A stretch of DNA of 64,000 nt from Voacanga thouarsii. Taxonomy: Eukaryota > Streptophyta > Magnoliopsida > Gentianales > Apocynaceae. A program made the translations under genes and the position numbers. The stretch lies in contig JANUWF010001179.1 in the NCBI GenBank assembly GCA_026120185.1, positions 1,033,501-1,097,500 of the forward strand, given 5' to 3'. Shown piece by piece: positions 26,202 to 37,711 of this stretch. Numbering within the stretch: the stretch's first letter is position 1; each line of letters opens with the position of its first letter. Under the pieces are notes generated by a model, which was not told the DNA's origin, ran no database searches, and was given only the letters and a program-made list of their open reading frames with translations.

Positions 26202-26759
26202 GCGAAGGGAAGTCGGCAGCGAGGAGGGTCTTCAAAAACTGAATTTTTAATGAATAACGACTGCACAGGGAAGGGATATGGGGATTTAATGCGACGGAAT
26301 GCGACCTCAAGGTTGCATACCATAAAAAAAAAAAAATCGGTAGAGAAATGCGACCACATTTTACTAGGTCGTACTTTTGGAATACCAGTTGAGACTGCCC
26401 CTCTGTCGGAATTCGGGGGAAAAACCGTCCCATTTTCCGGAATTTCAGGGAAAAACGAGAGTAAAATTGGAAAGAGGGAGCAACCATACCAACGGTCACT
26501 TGCTTTCAAATTTGAGGAAGAATCAGATATGGAAACCAACTATACCAAAAAGCCTCTGCGTCGAATTAGTTTAGTTCCAATACTTCTCCTTCTTGGAGAA
26601 GGATTTGAATTCCTATCGGATTTGTATGTATACAATAATCAGAATCCTTTCGGGAGAAAAATTGGAATTGCAACGAATACCTATGTTGTTAACAATCTTG
26701 GTATTCTATGTTCCTTCTATTCCTCTGTCATCAACAATCTTCTATCGTCCTCTGTCATC

Positions 26760-27958
26760 ATGCAAGTCGAAAGCAAGACGGGGTTTGAAAGATTAGATTC
26801 GGTTAGTAATGAACAACGGAAAGTCTGCTATAATTGGAGGAACGGCAATTGTTCTAGGTTTCCTTGTCCTTATTTGCACACAGAATTGCCGGAAAGCAGT
26901 GGAACAGCTTCATCAAATAGGCCTGATAGGTTTCGGCAGGGTTCTAATTTGAAGAATTCACGGGTCAGGCAGGAGCAGCAGCAGCCGAAGCACAGGGGTT
27001 CCGGCAATAGGGGAGCTGTGAGGAAGACGGAGAAAGTCTGTAAATATTGGCTCGATGGAATTTGCAAGTATGGGGAGAAGTGTAAATTTTTGCATTCTTG
27101 GTACAAAGGCGACTCATTTTCTTTGCTGTCACAGCTTGAAGGCCATGAAAAGGTTGTTATGGGGATTGTTTTGCCATCTGGGTCTGATAAGCTATACACG
27201 GGGAGCAAAGATGGGACTGTGAGAGTTTGGGATTGCAATTCCGGTAAGTGTGCAGGGGTTTTTGACTTGGGTACTGATATTTGCTGTATGCTCAATGAAG
27301 GACCCTGGATTTTTGTGGGTTTGAAAAATATGGTTAGGGCTTGGAACAACCAAACAAGTACTAATTTGAGTCTTGAAGGTCCTGTTGGACAAGCTTGTGC
27401 TCTTGTCGTGGATATTGATATGCTCTTCGCTGGAAATTTGATGCAGCCACCAATAGGTTTGAACCAGCAGCATCACTCAACGGTCACACTCGTGCTGTAG
27501 TGACACTGGTGGTTGGAGCCAATAGACTCTACTCTGGTTCCATGGACTATTCGATAAGGGTGTGGAGTCTTGAACGTTTTCAGTGTCTGCATACTTTGAC
27601 AGACCATACTGATGTGGTGATGTCTGTTCTTTGTTGGGATCAATTTCTTTTATCCTGTTCATTGGACAAGACTGTGAAGGTTTGGGCTGGCACAGAGAGT
27701 GGGAACCTGGAAGTGATATATACGCACAAAGAAGAACACGGATTGCTGACCCTTTGTGGGATGCATGATTCAACAAAGAAGCCAGTTTTGCTCTGCTCCT
27801 GCAATGACAATTCTGTTCACATCTATGATCTGCCCTCCTTTGTAGCAAGGGGCAAGATTTTTTCCAAGACGGAAGTACGAGCCATACAAAATGGTCCCGG
27901 CATATTTTTCACCGGGGATGGAGCTGGTCCAGTGAGAGTCTGGAAGTGGGAGGGATAA
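26760..27958 (+). pseudogene. ZFWD: CCCH zinc-finger/WD40 protein (ZFWD family), frameshifted
   Basis: Two CCCH fingers come first: C23-X7-C31-X4-C36-X3-H40 and C94-X7-C102-X5-C108-X3-H112, joined by a Gln/Arg-rich linker. WD40 repeats follow, starting LEGHEKVV and GSDKLYTGSKDGTVRVW. From 27434 the protein continues in another frame (KFDAATNRFEPAASLNGHTR) through four more WD repeats to WKWEG and TAA at 27956-27958. Between MLFAG and KFDAA about nine residues expected in the third blade are missing with a shift of frame, so the first frame ends at 27500. Members are nuclear/RNA-associated by family knowledge, without a well-defined reaction. No intron is visible. The start chosen at 26760 (MQVESKTG) is just before the first finger, as in the family; the frame is open back to 26250 but without family-like sequence. 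Whether it is a recent loss or an assembly error is open. Confidence 0.85.
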
Positions 27959-28215
27959 ATTTCTATTCTTTTTGTAACCTTGTAACTTGCTCTTGATTCA
28001 CGAGCATTTGAATGTAATTTTTTATTGTTTAATATAACTTCATGTAACACTTTTTGATTGAGTTTTGACTGAATATAACTCCGACTCTAGATTTGTTTAT
28101 TTTGGTTTTATGTTCATTGAAATTAAAACTTTCTTGCTAAGAATTGAGCTGCACGTTAATTGAGAAAAATTCCTTTTGTTTCCTCTTAAAATCTTTCCCC
28201 ATGGTATTAAAACAG

Positions 28216-28310
28216 AGATGGTTGTTGGACTGACTGGATTTGGAGTCTTTTTCTCATTGTTGGGAATCATCTTCTTCATCTTTGCACTTCTTCACGAAGC
28301 CGGTGAATAA
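28216..28310 (+). pseudogene. GOT1: GOT1-like exon relic, copy 1
   Basis: An acceptor-like AAAACAG ends at 28215. The frame then gives VVGLTGFGVFFSLLGIIFF, matching the first membrane segment of GOT1, a small four-helix protein of ER-to-Golgi vesicle transport. After about 28280 similarity ends and the frame closes with TAA at 28308. The next exon that matches (44860-44931) lies beyond element B, which split the gene. The preceding exon and the exon for the second helix are not found nearby. An intron boundary that resembles that of copy 2 at 45757 suggests a genomic copy, not an mRNA-derived one. Confidence 0.7.
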
Positions 28311-28417
28311 TAACAATGTTACCTTGACATGTGATTTGTTTGTATATTCTCTTTTGGATTATTTGTTGTTGGATTGGGAACAATATTTTTTTTATATTTT
28401 ATTTTTTGGCTAGATTT

Positions 28418-29332
28418 TGTTAGAAAATAGGGTACCTACGGGGCTCTAACAATTGCAATTATCCAATATCAACCATGCCGGCAAGGCTATACAGTCCAAA
28501 CGTAATGTAACTAGACAGAATTCACACTTAATAAACAAATCAGTAGTATACCTGAGAGACTTGCTCGTAGTTTTACCAGAACGTACGCAACGTACTAACC
28601 GAATCACCAGTCCAATACTGATTTGCCTTCAAGAAGCTATTCGCCCCACTCCGGTGCGATAGGTACAACAACTCTTCTTGCAGGATAAGACGGTCTCAGA
28701 TCACTGTTGATGCACACCAACTGTGATCACCTCGAAAATCCCCTCAATTCACCGGTCCCGATAAGGCAAAATTATGGATCGTGGAGAGAGAACTGAAGCG
28801 GTGAATTTTCTCGCAGGAAGTAAAAAAGTACGAAAAGGGGTTAACCCTAATGGCGGCTCTGTTCCCCCTTTTAATCTCGCCTTAGGAAAATTAAAACCCA
28901 ATTCGGATTAGGAAGCCCTAATTCCCTTACCAGATTTTATGTTTCCTATTCCTTTTCAAGTTAGAGTTAATTAGGCCAAATAAAAATAGAGGATCGTGAA
29001 AACATGGGCCAAGCCCGGGCCGGCGGGCGGCGCGCGCATGTGGCATCCTCCATACCTTGGGCTTTTCTATTAAGTCTATAGAAAAGCCTTTTAGTATATA
29101 AAGGCTTCCACACTCCTCTATTTTTCCCATGTGGGACTCATGTCTAACATGAGTTCCCAAATGGTTAAACACCCAACTTTAACAACATTTAATTATGGAT
29201 TTCCACCATGAAAATGGCTTCTACCACAATCAAAACAATCTCTAACATGTCAAGAACAATTCCCATTAATTGTTTTAGGCTAACTAATCATGAGTTAAAA
29301 ATTATTAACTCCCAAAGTTGCCATTTTCAACA
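28418..29332 (-). repeat. 3' LTR of element B
   Basis: 915 bp. On the + strand it starts TGTTAGAAAATAGGGTACC and ends CCATTTTCAACA. It is about 100 bp shorter than the 5' LTR, missing a block after ACCTACG (near 28440) and part of a block near 28585. Otherwise the differences are scattered substitutions. Confidence 0.95.
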
Positions 29333-29869
29333 ATCCCCCACAAATCTATAGTTAAAGATTATTTAGGATTTACATAATCTGCTTTCGATAATGGTACCTT
29401 CTGGTTTGAACCACTACCTAAGTTATCCAACTTATGCCCCCACAGGAACAGATGGACTTAAGCCTTGAATCTGAACCTTGAATGTGACGGCGTCTATTGG
29501 TAACAACAGACTATCGACTATGGAGATAATCTTTAGGGTTGACACGTTATGGCCATGTGTCCTGATCCTGTCTCATGAGTGTATTCAGAGAAAACCCAAT
29601 TTCCTTTAGTTGCGGCCACACAACAACACTCACATAGTTGGCGATCTCCAAGGATGTACTGCTAGCATCCTGTCTAAAAGACTTGATCTCATTCAGAGTC
29701 AAAACTCTTACTCATTGCAGTAAACGTACCACAGGCTTTCAGGGAAAGGACCTAGATACAAAAGTATCAAAATTGGTGCCAGATTCACTCAAACAGCTTG
29801 TTTATACCACATTGAACTGCCTTGTGGGATCTCCACTTGGTCAGTTGGGTTGCCACTGTAGGTGAATCA
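29333..29869 (-). other. 3' untranslated region and polypurine tract of element B
   Basis: On the minus strand TGTGGGGGAT (29333-29342) directly precedes the LTR and is the polypurine tract. The remaining 500 bp between it and the end of RNase H have no coding content that I recognise. Confidence 0.7.
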
Positions 29870-30655
29870 TTTCTAGGTTATCAATCCCATTCCCAACCTG
29901 GATTTAAGGAACAATGATGTTTCAAGTCCCTTAGTTAGGGGGTCTGCAATGTTATCTTTAGATCCAACAAAGTCAACAGACACCACCCTTTCAGACACTA
30001 ACTCCCTTATAGACTTAAGTCTAACTTAGATGTGTCTCTTAGTCTTTTAATTATACTTGGTACTCTTTATCTTTGCAATTGTGGTTTGACTGTCACAATG
30101 CACAGATATAACAGTAACGGACTTGCTGATCATTGGCAAAGAGGACAATAGTCCATACAGCCATTCAGCTTCCGTTCTAGTAGTATCTAAGGCACATAAC
30201 TCAGCCTCAAAAGTTGACCGAGTTATCAAAGTCTGTTTGCAAGACTTCCAGGCGACTGCTCCACCACTTAATGTAAACACATATCCAGTGCAACCATTGC
30301 TACCAAAGTTCTTGGCTATCCAGCTTCCATCACTATACCCTTCAAGTATAGTAGGGAATTTCCCATAATGCAGCCCAAGGGACACTGTTCCTTTCAAGTA
30401 CCTTAGTACTCTATCCAAGGCCTCCCAATGAGTCCGATTTGGACAGCTTGTATATCTTGCCAGCTTAGATACAGAAAATGAAATATCCGGTCTTGAGCCA
30501 TTTGCAAGATATTGCAAGCTACCAATAATTTGCGAATATCTTAATTGAGACACAGGAACTCCACTTTCATTTTTGAACAAAGCTACCGAAGGGTCACTTA
30601 GAGTTTTAGCAATTCTACAATTGATACCCATATTTCTCAAGAACACTCTCAACAT
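29870..30655 (-). pseudogene. RT connection and RNase H of element B
   Basis: The main frame, 30047-30655, reads from the RT end (GVPVSQLRYSQIIGSLQYLANGSRPDISFSVSKLARY) into RNase H: YSDGSWIAKNFGSNGCTGYVF with the first Asp, LITRSTFEAELCALD with the Glu, and VHCDSQTTIAKI with the next Asp. Past two in-frame stops (TAA at 30047-30049 and near 30026) the frame continues with the C-terminal block DNIADPLTKGL. A frameshift near 30640 separates it from the RT frame. Confidence 0.85.
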
Positions 30656-31526
30656 AATGAGTTTGAGAAATGGTTATCCCCTCAGTTGAGCGAATCAACT
30701 TTAGGCCAAGAATCACATTTGCTACTCCCATATCCTTCATTTCAAACTTACTTTTCAAAAATGATTTAGTCTCATTAATTATCTCAATGTTGGACCCAAA
30801 TAGCAAAATGTCATCCACATACAGGCATAGAACAATACAAGTATTTATTTTAACCTTACAGTAAATACACTTGTCATTCTCATTTATGTTGAAGCCAAAT
30901 GATAAAATTGTTTTATCAAATTTTTCATGCCATTGTTTGGGTGCTTGTTTTAGACCATATAGGGATTTAACAAGTTTACAAACTTTCCGTTCATTTCCTT
31001 TGGCTACAAATTCCTCAGGTTGATCCATATATATCTCTTCTTCAAGATCACCATAAAGAAAAGCTGTCTTCACATCCATTTGGTGGATGGTGAGACCATA
31101 TATGGAAGCCAATGCAATTAGCACTCGGATTGTAGTCAAACGAGCAACAGGAGAGTATGTATCAAAATAGTCTATTCCCTCTTTCTATCTAAACCCTTTA
31201 GCAACTAATCTGGCTTTATACTTATCTATGGTCCCATCTAGTTTAAGTTTCTTCTTAAATATCCATTTACATCCAATTGTACTGCACCCAGGAGGGAGAT
31301 CTACCAATTCCCATGTCTCATTGGAGACAATGGAATCCATCTCACTCTTGACAACTCCTTTCCAATGCCCTGCTTCTGAGGAAGCCATAACTGCTTGAAA
31401 AGTCAAATGTTCGTCCTCAACATTGTAAGTGACAAAGTCCTTGACAACCTTAGCTCTCTTACTCCTTCTAGGTTCTTCCAATTCCTCAATTTGAGTATTG
31501 GGACTATTTGGACCTGCCCCCCACAT
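30615..31526 (-). pseudogene. Reverse transcriptase of element B
   Basis: Frame 31526-31185 holds the hinge after integrase and the RT start (ELVDLPPGCSTIGCKWIFKKKLKLDGTIDKYKARLVAKGF), then an in-frame TAG at 31185. Frame 31139-30615 continues with IHQMDVKTAFLYGDLEEEIYM (first Asp), SLYGLKQAPKQWHEKF, and the catalytic LCLYVDDILLFGSN. The catalytic aspartates are present, but the stop and the later frameshift prevent a full product. Confidence 0.9.
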
Positions 31527-32733
31527 CTTTCATCCTTTCCACATGATCAGGAATGGAATTAGATGTTAAGGCTGAACCTAAAGTAGAAACATCTTGAGGT
31601 AAACCAATTTTCATGGGAAACACATTCTCAAAGAATGTAGCATCACGGTATTGAATGATAGTGTTACAATCTATACCAGGTATTTCGAACTTAATTACAA
31701 AAAACCTCATGGCATAGCTTGTTTCCACATAACCAATAAAGATGGCATCAACAGTCTTTGGGCCTAACTTCTTCATTTTATGTTCAGGGATTAGAACTTT
31801 TGCAAGACAACCCCACACACGGAAGTATTTTAAATTAGGTTTCCTACCTTTCCAGATTTCAAATGGAGTTACCTCTTTATGTTTATGAGGGACTTTGTTC
31901 AGAATATGACAAGCCGTATTCAAAGCCTCACCCCACATATACTTAGGCAATCCAGAATTCAAAAGTAAACTGTTGATCATATCTTTAAACGTTCTATTTT
32001 TCCGTTCAGCAATCCCATTAGACTGGGGAGAATAAGGGGGTGTCTTCTCATGAATTATGCCATTGCTTTGGCAATATTCAACAAATGGATTAGACCCATA
32101 CTCTCCACCTCTATCAGATCTTAACCTTGTAAGTTTCTTGCCAGTTTGAGTTTCAGCTTCATTTTTAAATATGAGAAACTTTTCAAGTGCTTCATCTTTA
32201 TGTTTAAGTAAATAAACATAGCAATATTTACTGCAATCGTCAATAAAAGTAATAAAGTATTTCTTATGATCCCTAGTCAACAAGCCATTGAATTCACAAA
32301 TGCTGTGTGAACTAAATCAAGTATTTCTGAGTCCCTTTCAATTGAATGATAGGGTTTCCTGGTTGTTTTAGTTTCCACACACACTTGACATTTATTTTTC
32401 TTATCAATTGAATGTTTAGGGATCAAGTCTAAATTCATCATTCTTTTAACAGAATCTAAATTTAAATGTCCAAGTCTACTATGCCAAACATCAGTGGATT
32501 CAATAATGTGCACCATAGGATAAACAGAATTCTCAATAGAAGAAGTTTTATTCAAATCAGAAGTAAAAGGTTCAACTCTTAATTTAAATAAACCATCTAA
32601 CAAATAACCTTTGCCAACAAAAGAATTGTAGTGCATAATCACTACTTTATTACATTTGAAAGTCAATTCATAACCCTCGCTAACTAAACATGAACCACTA
32701 AGAATATTCCTACGAACTGTTGGAACATGTTGC
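31504..32733 (-). pseudogene. Pre-integrase and integrase of element B
   Basis: Immediately downstream of the inserted element A, codons resume with HVPTVRRNILSG. The pre-integrase region has the H-H-C-C zinc site (WHSRLGHLNLDSVKRMM, then CQVCVETKT). A one-base shift near 32310 moves the frame into 31504-32283: FITFIDDCSKYCYVYLL (Asp), LRSDRGGEYGSNPF (Asp), SNGIAERKNRTFKDM (Glu), and the C-terminal FRVWGCLAKVLIPE. The DDE triad is intact. The minus-strand frame of 32966 appears to start in the LTR of A, which is an accident of the insertion. Confidence 0.9.
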
Positions 32734-34783
32734 TCCTGGTGAATGCAGTAAGACAGGGAGCCATGGACGATAAAAAACAGAGACCCAAAAAAAATTAAAC
32801 GCGGGCCATAAAGGCCATGCGGAAGCGTGAAGATCATACCTTTGCGCTCCTTAACCCTTCTAGGTTGAGTAAGAGCGGATTGAACGACTGGAATCGCCTC
32901 GCTTTGCACAGTTGAAGGAGCTTCCGGTTGAACACCCGCTAGCCTTCGACTTCGTCTTGTTTGCATTAACGCTTAGCTCTCCAGCTCTCGGGGTATTCCT
33001 CAGCCTAACCTCTAGTCGGTGAACACTATGGTGAAGAGGAAGGGTCTCAATTCTCCTTAGTTCGTTCGCTATTGATTAGCAAAGAACAAGAGAAAAACAA
33101 GAAGAAGAAGGAGAGAGCTTTTGTGAGAGAGAGAGAGAGACTCACGTGAGAGTCCCCTAGGCCAAGGAAAAATTAGGGTTTTTTCTTTTCAAAGAGTTGT
33201 TTATATTTAGCCAAAATTAGGTCTCTCAATCTACGATAAACATATCCCCGGGATTTCAAAATATCCGGATGTTATCTGAGAAACGAGTTTGGCCTAACCT
33301 TAAACTCCTCTTAACCATCTCCGGAAAAAACCCTAAGGTCCAAGCCATTGGGCAGGATAAATATTTATTATTTTTCTTGGACCCAAAAAGGCCCAAAATA
33401 ATAAATATTAATTATTTATTTTACTGGGCTTACATAAGTAACCCAATAAATAATTAATGAGCCCAAATGAACCATAATAATTAATCTTTAATTATTTATT
33501 TCTTGAGCCTACATAAATAACCCAATAAATAATTAAACATTAATTATTTCCCCTAGTTTAAGCCCAGGTTAATTTCTTAATTATTCATACTTGGACCTAG
33601 GCCCCGAATAATTAATTAACCAAATAAACTAGATAATTAATTTCTCTCAACTCCTATTTTATTTATTTATTTATTTATTTTATTCCGATCCAATAATAAA
33701 TTAGACTTCTGAATAAAATAAAATAAAACAAAATAAAATAAAATCCTCTTCAAGCGAGACCAATTCCTCATCCCAAAAAATAGTTAGGACTTACGGGCTA
33801 TCCAGAGGACCAAAAAGACACATCGCCTTGGGCTGCTAAAATGACCAAAATACCCCTGCTATATAAATAGCTGTATTTTGCATTTTAAATATTTCCTAAT
33901 ATCACCATAAGGAAATATTGACCCCAAGGACAATGCTTGCATTCGCAAAGTCTCCGACCTACAGGTGAAATGACTAAAATACCCCTCTACACATCGCCGT
34001 ACATTTAGAGAGGAAGAAGTGTACTAACACCCCTCTAAATGACATCTACCATCCTTAGGCTTCTAGTCCAATGATCCACGACTTCTGGAGTGTTTCCGCT
34101 TTCAAGGGAGCTACCCTAAAGCAAACATCCAAGTCATGTTTCCCGGGGCCCTGGATAATTTAGACCATTCGGACAACCACAAGGGGCGATATAGTGCAGA
34201 AACTATCTTGTATAAGTCTGTCTTAACTAACTAGTCACACATACCCAACATGCAAGTATATTGGCCCTATGATAGAACCTCAACTACAGCAAATCAAAGT
34301 ATATGCTTCCAGCTTCGCTAGACCACCAACTCATACTCAAGTCGTAGAGTACTGGTCCACGCTGAAGCGGTAGTAGTCTAGGTTTCTACCATATAGTACT
34401 TTGAGAAACCACTACTACAGGTCTTGTTCTACGTATTCGAAATACGCTTATGTCATGAAGTGAGTGGACTACCCACTGGCTAAAGGTAAGCCATTCCCCA
34501 TTTGGAATTCATAACATAATAACCTAAACATGATGAGGTTCCCAGTCTCATCAATAGGTTAAGAACAAATGTTTATGTGTTAAATAACCCGTGATCCATA
34601 CCTTACTTGTGAAAGACCACCATTCACATGGATCACTTATTTAAACACAATGGAGTGCATTCCAAACGAAAATCGTGCACAAACAAAAAGTAAATTCACA
34701 AACAATTTCCGAAAACAAATTCTTTTATTAAATAATTCGATTTTACATCAGAAACCTAGTCTGAGAGGGCATACAATCCAACA
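32734..34783 (-). repeat. 3' LTR of element A
   Basis: 2050 bp. On the + strand it begins TCCTGGTGAATGC and ends GCATACAATCCAACA. The outermost three bases (TCC) differ from TGA in the 5' LTR, so the CA end has mutated. It contains AT-rich repeats of ATTAATTATTTATT, a (GA)n run near 33127, and on the minus strand an ORF beginning MQTRRSRRLAGVQPE (start at 32966). Confidence 0.95.
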
Positions 34784-34796
34784 ATCTCCCACTTGC
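34784..34796 (-). promoter_or_regulatory. Polypurine tract of element A
   Basis: On the minus strand GCAAGTGGGAGAT directly precedes the 3' LTR. Confidence 0.85.
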
Positions 34797-34819
34797 ACTC
34801 TAAGACTAGGTAAGTCCAT

Positions 34820-35556
34820 ATGTGCCCACCCCTATGGCGTCTAAGTGTCTCTTGAAGACTCTCTCGGCCAAAGGCTTGGTGAATGGGTACTGCTAGATTG
34901 TTTTACGAGGTAATATGCTCCACCACGACTTCCAGTCTCCGGATGAAATCCCGGATCGGGTGGTACTTCCTCTCGATGTGTTTCCCCTTCTTGTGGTTCC
35001 GAGGCTCCTTAGATTGCGACACTTTGCTCCGGTGTTGTCGCAATACATCACAACCGACCTATCCATATGTGGTACGACTCCAAGTTACGAAAGAAACTTC
35101 GGAGCAGGCTGCTTCCTTGGACGCTTCCGAAGGCTGCCACATACTCGGCTTCCATGGTTGAGTCGGCAATACAAGATTGCTTGATACTCCTCCATGAAAT
35201 TGCTCCTCCAGGACAAGGTGAAGACATATCCACTAGTGGATTTTCTCTCATCCTTATCCGCTGGAAGTACGAGTACGTGTATCCTGCGGGAACCAAATCA
35301 TCGACCACTGTAAACCGAGCATATAATCTCTCGTTCCCTTGAGGTACTTGAGAATATGCTTTACTGACTTGCCAATGAACCTCCCACAGGTTTGGCGATA
35401 TCTGCTAACTAAGCCCACGGCAAAGCGGATATACGGCCTAGTACACGACATGGCGTACATGAGACTTCCCACCGCCGAAGCGTAGGGAATCCTACTCATT
35501 CTGTCCTTTTCTTCTTGAGACTTAGGACGAGTCCTTCGAAGAAAATGACAACCCAT
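34820..35556 (-). pseudogene. RNase H of element A
   Basis: Frames 35556-35254 and 35308-35048 overlap across a frameshift. Seen are IPYASAVGSLMYAMSCTRPYI, the first RNase H block near 35270 (TYSYFQ, degraded), WRSIKQSCIADSTMEAEYVAA with the Glu, and, in yet other frames to about 34820, KEPRNHKKGKHIERKY and the terminal FKRHLDAIGVG. The number of one-base shifts is high compared with the small number of amino-acid changes inside each block. Confidence 0.85.
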
Positions 35557-35673
35557 GTACGCAAGGGATTAGAGCTCCCTTGCATGAGTCCATGCTTGTA
35601 CTTGGCCGACATCTTGTCAATGTATGTCGCTTGGGATAATCCTAACATTCTCTGCTTCCTATTTCTAAGAAGC

Positions 35674-36607
35674 CTAATCCGAGAATGTAGTGGCTTCTCC
35701 CAAGTCCTTCATACTGAAATGACTAGACAGCCAAACCTTTGTAGATGACAATGTCCCTACATCATTTCCAATGAGTAGAATGTCATCCACATACAGGACA
35801 AGAAAAACCACATTGATGCCTTCAAGTTTCCTGTACACGCATGGTTCATCTTCGTTTTGAATAAAACCATAAGACTTTACAGTCTCATCAAAACGAATGT
35901 TCCATGCTCTTGATGCCTGCTTAAGTCCATAAATGGACTTCTTAAGCTTGCAAACCATGTGTTCCTGGCCTTCAGCAATGAAGCCTTCCGGTTGGGACAT
36001 ATAGATGTCTTCGCTAAGATGGCCATTTAAGAATGCCGTCTTGACATCCATTTGCCATATCTCGTAGTCATAGTGACAGGCGATGGCAAGGAGGATGCGA
36101 ATGGATTTAAGCATGGCTATCGGGGAAAAGGTTTCCTCATAGTCGATACCCTCTTTCTGAGTATACCCTTTCGCCACAAGCCTAGCTTTGAAGGTTTCCA
36201 CCTTCCCATCCGCTCCTCTCTTCCTCTTGTATACCCACTTGCACCCAATGGGTTTTATCCCTTCGGGTGAAGCTACAAGATCCCAAACTCTGATTGAGGT
36301 ACATAGACTCAATCTCGGCTTTCATTGCTTCATGCCACGGATTTGCATCGGCATCGGCAATAGCCTCCTCGTATCTAGCGGGGTCTTGTTCTCGATGGTC
36401 GGAAACCAGCTCAAAGGCTTCTCCGGTCCATCTATCCGGAACCCTAGACACTCTCCCACTACGACGAGGCTCCATTTGTACGAGCTCTTGAGGCTGTGCC
36501 TCTTCTTGTTCCAAAATCGGGTCAGTAGAAGTTGATTCCATAGATAACTTCTCCTGCAGTTCCAACCTCGTTGAACCTTTAGTGGAAGTACTTTGATCAT
36601 CTTCCAA
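35674..36607 (-). pseudogene. Reverse transcriptase of element A
   Basis: Frame 36607-36182 carries the linker with the RRSGRVSRVPDRW block. Frame 36312-35674 has IGCKWVYKRKRGADGKVETF, YEIWQMDVKTAFLNGHL (first Asp), SIYGLKQASRAWNIRFD, and the catalytic FLVLYVDDILLIGND. Within 212 codons RT is uninterrupted, and its catalytic residues are intact. A shift near 36290 separates it from the linker and another near 35690 from the connection region. Confidence 0.9.
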
Positions 36608-36639
36608 GTATCTAGCATTGAGTGCTGACTAGTACCTTA

Positions 36640-37700
36640 CTGCTCCTTAGGATGATAAAAATAGCCTCCTTTTGTCCCTTTTGGATACCCAACAAAATAG
36701 CATAATTACGATCTTGGTTCCAACTTGTCTCCCTTGATCGGTACATAAGGCTGGACACCCCCAAATCCTGAGATGATTCGGACTTGGCTTACGCCCGGTC
36801 CACATCTCATAGGGAGTCCTAGGTGCGACTTGGAAGGCACCAAGTTCGAGAATATATGCCGTTGTTTCCGGGGCATATCCCCAAAGGACAACTGGAAGAG
36901 TAGCATGAGACATCATGCTTCGGACCATTTCCATCAACGTCCTGTTCCTTCTCTCGGCTACTCCGTTCTGCTGGGGGTTCCGGCGCGAGAGGCTGGGATA
37001 CTATCCCATGATGTACCATGTAGTCCTTGAATTCACCTAGGAGGTACTCTCCACCACGATCCGATCGTAAGGTTTTGATTAATTTACTGTCCAGACGCTC
37101 CACTTGACCTTAAACTCTTTGAACTTGTCAAAAGAGTCGGACTTGCGTCTCATCGGGTAAATGTAACCATACCTCGTACAATCATCCGTGAACGTGATGA
37201 AGTACTCAAAACCTCCCCTAGGCTGGTGTAGACAATGGACCGCACACATCGGTGTGAACAAGACTCAACACCTCCTTGGCTCTATCCGCCTTTGGTGTAA
37301 AAGACCTTTTGGTCATTTTTCCCATCGAGGCAAGATTCACTACGAGGCCAACTTTCCAATCTCAATGAGCCCAAAGGCCCATCATGGATTAGCCTACGAA
37401 TCCTGGTTGAGTTAATATGACCCAACCTCGGATGCCAAAGGTATGAATCATTGATATTGGTCTTTCTCTTCTTAGTTAAAGGTTCGAGACGGAGCGTTAT
37501 TTGATTGGTTATTAATAGGGTTTAAAAAGAACAAATTTCCATACATGTGCCCGGTACATAAAATTTCTCCATCTCTGCTGATAGAAATACCGAGAATGGA
37601 AAGATACGAGAATATCCTTGATTAATAAGTTTTGCAAGCTGAAATCAAATTCGACGAAAACCAGGTACATATAAAATGTCTTTTAAAACCACTATCTTAT
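36640..37700 (-). pseudogene. Integrase of element A
   Basis: Pieces in at least four frames. The region before 37330 holds the pre-integrase zinc site in broken form. 37261-37079 reads GGFEYFITFTDDCTRYGYIYPM with the first Asp. 37103-36819 reads IKTLRSDRGGEYLLGEFKDY with the second Asp, then a degraded stretch where the Glu (normally NGVAERRNRT) is out of frame. 36937-36647 reads MVRSMMSHATLPVVLWGYA and TPYEMWTGRKPSPNHLRIWG. The shifts are one-base gains or losses, for example an extra T near 37225 and a missing G near 37100. Confidence 0.85.
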
Positions 37701-37711
37701 TACAATCAAAA

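Larger units (their letters stand above)
25100..26450. other. Weak inverted repeat enclosing a gypsy scrap
   Basis: The minus strand of about 25165-25262 and the + strand of about 26343-26445 resemble each other. Both have GTGACCACA / GCGACCACA, then ACTTCCGCAATTCCG / ACTTTTGGAATACCA, then CATTGTCAGAATTTCG / CCTCTGTCGGAATTCG, then AAAAACAATCCCATTT / AAAAACCGTCCCATTT, by eye about 70% over the best 65 bases. The motif AATGCGACC recurs at 25248, 25308, 25323, 26296 and 26346. This could be the long terminal inverted repeat of a decayed DNA transposon or a foldback arrangement. No transposase is seen. Confidence 0.4.

Noticed and set aside
26120..26539. Minus-strand 139- and 112-codon frames
   Set aside because: Opposite the ZFWD 5' flank, no domain, and one is a shifted reading of the other.
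26250..26759. In-frame extension of the ZFWD frame to an ATG at 26250
   Set aside because: The 170 codons contain an A-run Lys stretch and one arm of the inverted repeat and show no family-like sequence; the family starts just before the first zinc finger.
32277..32966. 229-codon frame as one gene
   Set aside because: It joins the LTR ORF of element A to the pre-integrase of element B across an insertion point; a product of the nesting only.
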